10,683 nt of DNA from Myxococcales bacterium (GTDB taxonomy: Bacteria > Myxococcota > Polyangia > Fen-1088): assembly GCA_003157315.1 (NCBI GenBank), contig PMJE01000185.1, positions 1-10,683 on the forward strand, given 5' to 3'. Made by a program: the position numbers and the translations under genes. Under the pieces are notes generated by a model. That model was not told where the DNA came from. It was given only the letters and a program-made list of their open reading frames with translations, and did no database searches. Positions 6,613 through 10,683 of the stretch are shown in pieces. The stretch's first letter is position 1, and every line of letters starts with the position of its first letter.

Positions 6613-8256
6613 ATGAAGTACGTGGCTCTTCTTATGGCCTTTCTCGTCGGCGGTTGCGCCGGCTGCTTGAAGAAATCGGAGCCGCGGCCCGCTGTCCGCG
6701 AGCCTGCGTCGCAGAAGGCCGTGGCCCCAGCGCCCACGCCCACCGCGGACGCAACCCGCCGCATCCGGAGGGCCCAGATGGCCGGCTCCTGGTACCCGGA
6801 CAACAAAGACCAGTTGGCGGCCGAGGTCGACGGGCTCTTCGCCGAGGCAAAGCCGCCCAAGATCGACGGCAAGGTCATCGCTCTCATCTCCCCGCACGCG
6901 GGCTATCGCTTCTCGGGCAAGGCCGCGGCGGCGAACTACCTGCTTCTGCGCGGTCAGGACGTCCGCCGCGTGATCATCTTGGCCATCTCGCACCACTATC
7001 CCTTTCGCGGCGCCTCGATTCCTGACGTGACCGATTTTGAGACACCGCTTGGCCTGGTTCCGGTGGATGGCAAGGCGGTGGCGCGGTTGCGGCGTTGCCC
7101 AGTGGTCAGCAGCGTGATGCGAGCCGAAAACGATGAGCATTCGTTGGAAATCCAGCTTCCGCTGCTCCAGCGCGTCCTGCCCAAGTTCAGTTTGGTTCCC
7201 ATCCTGGTGGGCCACATGACCGACGACGACTATGTGGATCTGGCCGCGGCCTTGGCCGAAGTGGTTGACAGCCACACCGTGGTGGTGGCTTCCAGCGACT
7301 TCACCCACCGAGGGGTGAACTACGGCTACGAAGTACCCGACGGCCCCGGCGATCTGCAGGCCCGCCTGGCGCGGCTCGATCAAGGGTCCATCGATCAGAT
7401 CACCAAGCTGAGTCGGTCGGGACTGCTGGCATACGCGGACAAGACCGGCACCACGATCTGCGGGCTGCACCCCATCGCCCTGTTGCTGGAACTGCTGGGC
7501 CGTTTTCCGGGCAGCAAGCCTCACCTCGTCAGCCACTACACCTCTGGCGACGTTACTTCCGACTGGTCGAGTAGCGTGACATATATAGGTATGGCATTTA
7601 CGGGCAAGTGGCGCGAGGAGTCGAAGCTGGACGAGGCGCGTGCCGCGGGCGAGAGCACGTTCCCGCTCAGCGACGACGAGAAGCGAACCCTGCTGCGCCT
7701 GGCGCGTCTGTCGCTTGAAGCGTCGGTGCGCAAGGGGCGCTTCGATCCCGACGGCATTTTGTCGATTCCCACGACGCCGTCGCTGGAGCGCAAGGCTGGC
7801 GCCTTTGTCACCTTGAAGTGCAAGAGCGGATCGGACGGCACATGCACGGGAAAGGGCGATGAGCTGCGCGGCTGCATCGGTACCTTGGAGCCTTCCTCCT
7901 CGGTGTACGAGGTAGTCTCCCGTCGCGCGGCCAGCGCCGCCCTGGAGGACACGCGCTTTCCCCACACGGTCACCGTCGAGGAATTGCCTTTCATCACGGT
8001 CGAAGTTTCCGTGCTCACCCCGCCCCAGCCAGTGAAGAGCGCGGACGAGATAGTGATCGGTCGCCACGGCATCATTTTGTCAGTGGGATGGAACCGCGCC
8101 ACGTTCTTGCCCCAGGTGGCACCTGAGCAGGGCTGGGATCGCGAAACCACCCTGCGCCATCTGGCGCAGAAGGCCGGGCTGCCCCCCGACGCTTGGAAGA
8201 AGGCCGAGTATCAAGTCTACGAGGCGATCGTCTTTTCGGAAGGGGAATTCAAGTAG
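6613..8256 (+). CDS. AmmeMemoRadiSam system lipoprotein: MEMO domain (protein B) fused to AMMECR1 domain (protein A)
   Basis: This 547-residue fusion joins two proteins of the AmmeMemoRadiSam set. Residues 1-15 are a lipoprotein signal peptide with lipobox LVGGC (C15; C18 also possible), followed by a Pro/Ala linker to about 50. Residues 51-332 form a MEMO domain: MAGSWYP (56-62), SPHAGY with H95, ISHHYPF (125-131), TPLG, EHSLEIQLP (175-183), SSDFTH (227-232) and TTICGLHPI with C283. The positions matching the human MEMO1 metal-site His/His/Cys appear present. Residues 350-545 form an AMMECR1 domain with LRGCIG (418-423), FP and PEQGWD. ATG 6613 was chosen because GAGG lies eight bases upstream and the lipoprotein signal starts there. 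The biochemical role of either domain in bacteria is unknown. The fusion and the lipid anchor predict action at the outside of the membrane together with the downstream radical SAM enzyme. Confidence 0.93.
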   Translation: MKYVALLMAFLVGGCAGCLKKSEPRPAVREPASQKAVAPAPTPTADATRRIRRAQMAGSWYPDNKDQLAAEVDGLFAEAKPPKIDGKVIALISPHAGYRFSGKAAAANYLLLRGQDVRRVIILAISHHYPFRGASIPDVTDFETPLGLVPVDGKAVARLRRCPVVSSVMRAENDEHSLEIQLPLLQRVLPKFSLVPILVGHMTDDDYVDLAAALAEVVDSHTVVVASSDFTHRGVNYGYEVPDGPGDLQARLARLDQGSIDQITKLSRSGLLAYADKTGTTICGLHPIALLLELLGRFPGSKPHLVSHYTSGDVTSDWSSSVTYIGMAFTGKWREESKLDEARAAGESTFPLSDDEKRTLLRLARLSLEASVRKGRFDPDGILSIPTTPSLERKAGAFVTLKCKSGSDGTCTGKGDELRGCIGTLEPSSSVYEVVSRRAASAALEDTRFPHTVTVEELPFITVEVSVLTPPQPVKSADEIVIGRHGIILSVGWNRATFLPQVAPEQGWDRETTLRHLAQKAGLPPDAWKKAEYQVYEAIVFSEGEFK

Positions 8257-8298
8257 ACGGAAGCGATTTCTCCCCCGGCGCTTGTTGAATGCGCGGGC

Positions 8299-8304
8299 TA
8301 TAAT
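8299..8304 (+). promoter_or_regulatory. Consensus -10 box TATAAT just before the DUF362 gene
   Basis: A perfect TATAAT occurs in GC-rich DNA, six bases before the GTG start at 8311. A transcript from it would begin at about the first base of the start codon, making the mRNA leaderless, and no ribosome-binding site is visible before this GTG. No good -35 box is found at the usual distance, so activity is uncertain. Confidence 0.35.
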
Positions 8305-8310
8305 CTCGCC

Positions 8311-9369
8311 GTGTCCGGGAAACGAATCGACGCCGACCGTCGACAATTCTTGCTCACCGTGGGCTCTTTGGCGGCGGTTGCTACCGGGTGTAGCTCATCC
8401 TGCGGCAGCACCCGGTCGGCGGGGAATTCGGCTAGCGGCGCCGCTGCCAATGCGACTGTCCCGAATCAAGCAAAGCAGCCGTCAAGACCGCGCGTGGTGG
8501 TGGTGCGATCCAAACAGGCCTTGTCCCATGGCTATGACGCCGACCGCGGCGCTCTGCGTGCCATGTTGGGCGCAGGTCTTGCGGCACTAGCGGGCACAGG
8601 GGACGGGGTGGCTGGCTTGCGCCGTTACTTTCGGCCAGGCCAGACCGTGGGTTTCAAGGTCAATGGGCTGGCCGGTCGCAATGCGGCCACGCATTTTGAA
8701 TTGGTCGACGAATTGTCGGCTTTGTTGCAGCAAATGGACATTGGCGGCCATCAGCAAGTGGTTTTTGATCGTTTCGCATCTGACTTGACCGCGTCGGGCT
8801 TTACCCTGAACGAGCGGGGCGACAGCTACCGATGCACAGGCAACGATGCGCTTGGCTACGAAGAAGAGCCGACCGTCATGCCGTCGACCGCCTCTCGGCT
8901 GGCGCGCGTACTGACCGAACGCGTGGACGCGGTCCTCAATTTGCCTGTGCTCAAACAACATATGTTGTCAGGCATGTCAGGCGCGCTGAAGAACCAATTT
9001 GGCTGCATTCACAATCCCAACAAGATGCATTTGGACAAGTGCGACCCCTATATTTCCGAAGTCAACGCCTTGCCCGCGATCCGACAGAAGCAGCGTCTGA
9101 TCGTGATGGACGCGCTTCGCCCGGTGGTTGACAATGGCCCTAGTTACCAGCCAGGCATGGCCGAAGTGGCCAATGCCTTGTTGTTTGCCGTCGATCCTGT
9201 GGCAGTGGATGTCGTGGGATTGGAACTGCTGGAGGACCTGCGCCGCAAGCGCGACCTGCCGTCACTCGACAAGGTCGATCTGGCCCCCACACATATTCAG
9301 ACCAGCGCCAAGATGGGCCTGGGCGTGGGCAATCGCGCGGCGATCGACGTGGTCTCGATCGAGGTGTGA
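8311..9369 (+). CDS. DUF362 domain-containing protein with Tat-type lipoprotein leader
   Basis: The 352-residue product belongs to the DUF362 family, whose function is unknown. Recognisable segments are the opening strand VVVVRS, GQTVGFKVN, the central LPVLKQHMLSGMSGALKNQFG (split as PVLKQH and SGALKNQFG), and a late FAVDPVAVDVVGLELL, which is typical of the family. No ferredoxin-type Cys cluster is seen, unlike in some DUF362 proteins. The N-terminus has a twin-arginine motif DRRQFLL (9-15), a short hydrophobic stretch and a lipobox-like ATGC (C27), which predicts Tat export and lipidation. GTG 8311 is the only in-frame start before the twin arginines. It lacks a ribosome-binding site but is preceded by TATAAT. 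It lies 54 bases after the MEMO-AMMECR1 gene and 2 bases before the radical SAM gene, so it is probably part of the same export-targeted pathway. Leucine TTG codons are more frequent here than in its neighbours. Confidence 0.88.
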   Translation: MSGKRIDADRRQFLLTVGSLAAVATGCSSSCGSTRSAGNSASGAAANATVPNQAKQPSRPRVVVVRSKQALSHGYDADRGALRAMLGAGLAALAGTGDGVAGLRRYFRPGQTVGFKVNGLAGRNAATHFELVDELSALLQQMDIGGHQQVVFDRFASDLTASGFTLNERGDSYRCTGNDALGYEEEPTVMPSTASRLARVLTERVDAVLNLPVLKQHMLSGMSGALKNQFGCIHNPNKMHLDKCDPYISEVNALPAIRQKQRLIVMDALRPVVDNGPSYQPGMAEVANALLFAVDPVAVDVVGLELLEDLRRKRDLPSLDKVDLAPTHIQTSAKMGLGVGNRAAIDVVSIEV

Positions 9370-9371
9370 GC

Positions 9372-10508
9372 ATGAAAGGCTTCACCCGCCGCGATTTTGT
9401 CCGAGGCTGCGCCGGTTCGGGGTGCGCTTTGGCTCTAGGCGGGTCGCTGGGCAGCCTGGCGCTTCTCCCGTCCCGGCAGGCGCGCGCGGGTGAGGCGCCG
9501 CGGCCGCACCCGGCCCGCTTCTGGAAGAAGCTGCCCAACAAGCGCGTGCAATGCCAGCTCTGCCCCAAGCAGTGCCTGGTCGAGGACCGCGAGCGCGGCT
9601 TCTGCGGCGTGCGCGAAAACCGCGGCGGCGAGTATTTCACCCTGGTCTGGGGCCAGCCTTGTGCCGTGCACATTGACCCGATTGAGAAGAAGCCACTCTT
9701 TCATTTCCTGCCTGGCAGTCGCGCCTATTCGCTTGCCACCGCGGGTTGCAATTTGGAATGCAAGTGTTGCCAGAACTGGGACATTTCCCAGTCGCGCCCC
9801 GAGGAGGTGGACTGGCACTGGATGCCGCCCGAGGATGTCGCGCGCCGGGCGCAGGAGGAAGGCGCCTGCGTGACCTTCACCTATTCCGAACCCATCGTCT
9901 TTCTCGAATACTGCATCGACACTGCGGTGGCCGCCCACAAACTGGGCGTGCGCACCACCATGATCACCGGCGGCTCGGGCGAAGTGGAACCGATGAAGGA
10001 GGCGTGCAAGGTGCTCGACGCGGTGAAGATCGATCTCAAGGGCTTCACCGAGGACTACTACCGCAAGCTGTGCAAAGGGAAGCTGGCGCCGGTGTTGAAG
10101 ACCATCGAAACCGTGCACGAAAGCGGGGTGTGGCTGGAGCTGGTGCACCTGTGCATTCCGGGAGCCAACGACAGTGAGCCCGAGATCCGCGACATGTGCC
10201 GCTGGGTGAAGACCCATCTGGGCCCAGACGTGCCGCTGCACTTCACACGCTTCTCGCCACAGTACCAAATGAAGAACGTGCCACCCACGCCCTTCGAGAC
10301 GCTGATTCGCTGTCGCGATATCGCGCTCGGCGAGGGATTGCACTACGTCTACACCGGCAACGTGCCCGGCATCGAGGGTGAGCACACCTATTGCCCGCGC
10401 TGCCACAAGGTGGTGGTGGCTCGCCACGGCTTTCACGTGGAATCGGTCGATTTGAAGAATGGGCACTGCGCATTTTGTGGCCAGGCGATTCCCGGCATCT
10501 GGAGTTGA
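9372..10508 (+). CDS. AmmeMemoRadiSam system radical SAM enzyme with Tat signal peptide
   Basis: This 378-residue protein is the radical SAM member of the AmmeMemoRadiSam set and is PflA-like. The [4Fe-4S]/SAM motif is CNLECKCC: C126, C130 and C133 in CX3CX2C spacing. Later GG and strand motifs (TMITGGSGE, AVKIDLKG, LVHLCIPGAND, HFTRFSP) fit a radical SAM barrel. A Cys cluster precedes it (C61, C64, C68, C78), and a zinc-ribbon-like pair closes it (C341-PR-C344 and C366-AF-C369). The N-terminus has a twin-arginine motif TRRDFV (5-10), a hydrophobic region and a signal peptidase site ARA before G40, which predicts export of the folded, cofactor-loaded enzyme. ATG 9372 was chosen over the in-frame GTG 9366 because GAGG (9361-9364) is seven bases upstream. 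The start lies two bases after the DUF362 stop, so translation is probably coupled. The substrate is unknown, and family members act with MEMO and AMMECR1 partners. Confidence 0.93.
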   Translation: MKGFTRRDFVRGCAGSGCALALGGSLGSLALLPSRQARAGEAPRPHPARFWKKLPNKRVQCQLCPKQCLVEDRERGFCGVRENRGGEYFTLVWGQPCAVHIDPIEKKPLFHFLPGSRAYSLATAGCNLECKCCQNWDISQSRPEEVDWHWMPPEDVARRAQEEGACVTFTYSEPIVFLEYCIDTAVAAHKLGVRTTMITGGSGEVEPMKEACKVLDAVKIDLKGFTEDYYRKLCKGKLAPVLKTIETVHESGVWLELVHLCIPGANDSEPEIRDMCRWVKTHLGPDVPLHFTRFSPQYQMKNVPPTPFETLIRCRDIALGEGLHYVYTGNVPGIEGEHTYCPRCHKVVVARHGFHVESVDLKNGHCAFCGQAIPGIWS

Positions 10509-10512
10509 TGGC

Positions 10513-10683
10513 TTGGTTTGGCGCTGGCTGTACGTGGCCGTGGTGCTTGCGGCTGGCAGCGCCTGTCGCCCGAGCGGTCGCGGCGCGCATCGCTTTCCCG
10601 CCAAGGTTGACTCCGCGGCCCTGCACGTGCGCTATGGCGACGCGCTCTACTCGCAGGACGACGAGGAGACGCTGATTCGCGCG
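10513..10683 (+). CDS. Partial lipoprotein, possibly FkbM-methyltransferase-like (N-terminal 57 codons)
   Basis: An open frame starts at TTG 10513 and runs to the window edge. GGAG at 10501-10504 lies eight bases upstream, and the start is four bases after the radical SAM stop, so it is very likely the next gene of the operon. The first 18 residues (V-W-R-W, then YVAVVLAAG and SAC) look like a lipoprotein signal peptide with C18 as the lipidated residue. After a short linker comes RYGDALYSQDDEETLIRA. The YSQ-x-x-E-E-x-x-I pattern resembles the segment just before the SAM-binding motif in FkbM-family methyltransferases. The SAM-binding motif itself would lie beyond the window, so the family call is weak, but the gene itself is well supported. 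Confidence 0.6.
   Translation, partial: MVWRWLYVAVVLAAGSACRPSGRGAHRFPAKVDSAALHVRYGDALYSQDDEETLIRA

Noticed and set aside
6502..8067. A 521-codon minus-strand open frame opposite the MEMO-AMMECR1 gene
   Set aside because: The opposite strand encodes a clear two-domain protein. This frame has shadow-type composition and no recognisable domain.
9435..10604. A 389-codon minus-strand frame opposite the radical SAM gene
   Set aside because: It is a shadow of a gene with intact radical SAM and zinc-ribbon motifs, and has no own domain.
10391..10675. A 94-codon plus-strand frame across the end of the radical SAM gene
   Set aside because: It is out of frame with the conserved C-terminal ribbon and is Arg/Pro-rich. 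The frame from TTG 10513 with a good ribosome-binding site explains the region better.

Overview
The window is GC-rich bacterial DNA with tightly packed genes and several GTG and TTG starts. Gene content fits an uncultured deltaproteobacterium-like or myxobacterium-like organism: an accD-folC pair, many predicted lipoproteins, Tat signals, and a rubredoxin/flavodiiron oxygen-reducing pair next to an AmmeMemoRadiSam locus. This placement is an inference from gene content and base composition only. I see no rRNA, tRNA, CRISPR array, insertion sequence or phage gene.

Layout. Positions 1-1095 (minus strand) hold the N-terminal 365 codons of a phytoene-desaturase-like Rossmann-fold protein that runs off the left edge. 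It diverges from accD (carboxyltransferase beta subunit of acetyl-CoA carboxylase) across about 0.25 kb with no clear promoter. accD is followed on the same strand by folC (dihydrofolate/folylpolyglutamate synthase), and a long imperfect hairpin sits between the two. Next come an unknown lipoprotein (3631-4344) and an overlapping MNT nucleotidyltransferase / HEPN pair (4397-5105).

On the minus strand, converging on the HEPN gene, lies a two-gene operon: rubredoxin (6505-6332) then a flavodiiron protein (6311-5136). The rubredoxin would pass electrons to the flavodiiron protein, which reduces O2 or NO. A 107-base divergent region with a candidate promoter and an inverted repeat separates this operon from the last block.

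The last block (6613 to the right edge, plus strand) is an AmmeMemoRadiSam locus. It has a fused MEMO-AMMECR1 lipoprotein, a DUF362 protein with a Tat-lipoprotein-like leader, a radical SAM enzyme with a Tat leader and two extra Cys clusters, and the start of a further lipoprotein that may be FkbM-methyltransferase-like. Every product of this block carries an export or lipidation signal. That suggests a pathway of unknown function outside the cytoplasm, which is odd for a radical SAM enzyme. This is the most interesting part of the window, and the oxygen-removing pair beside it may help protect its iron-sulfur chemistry.
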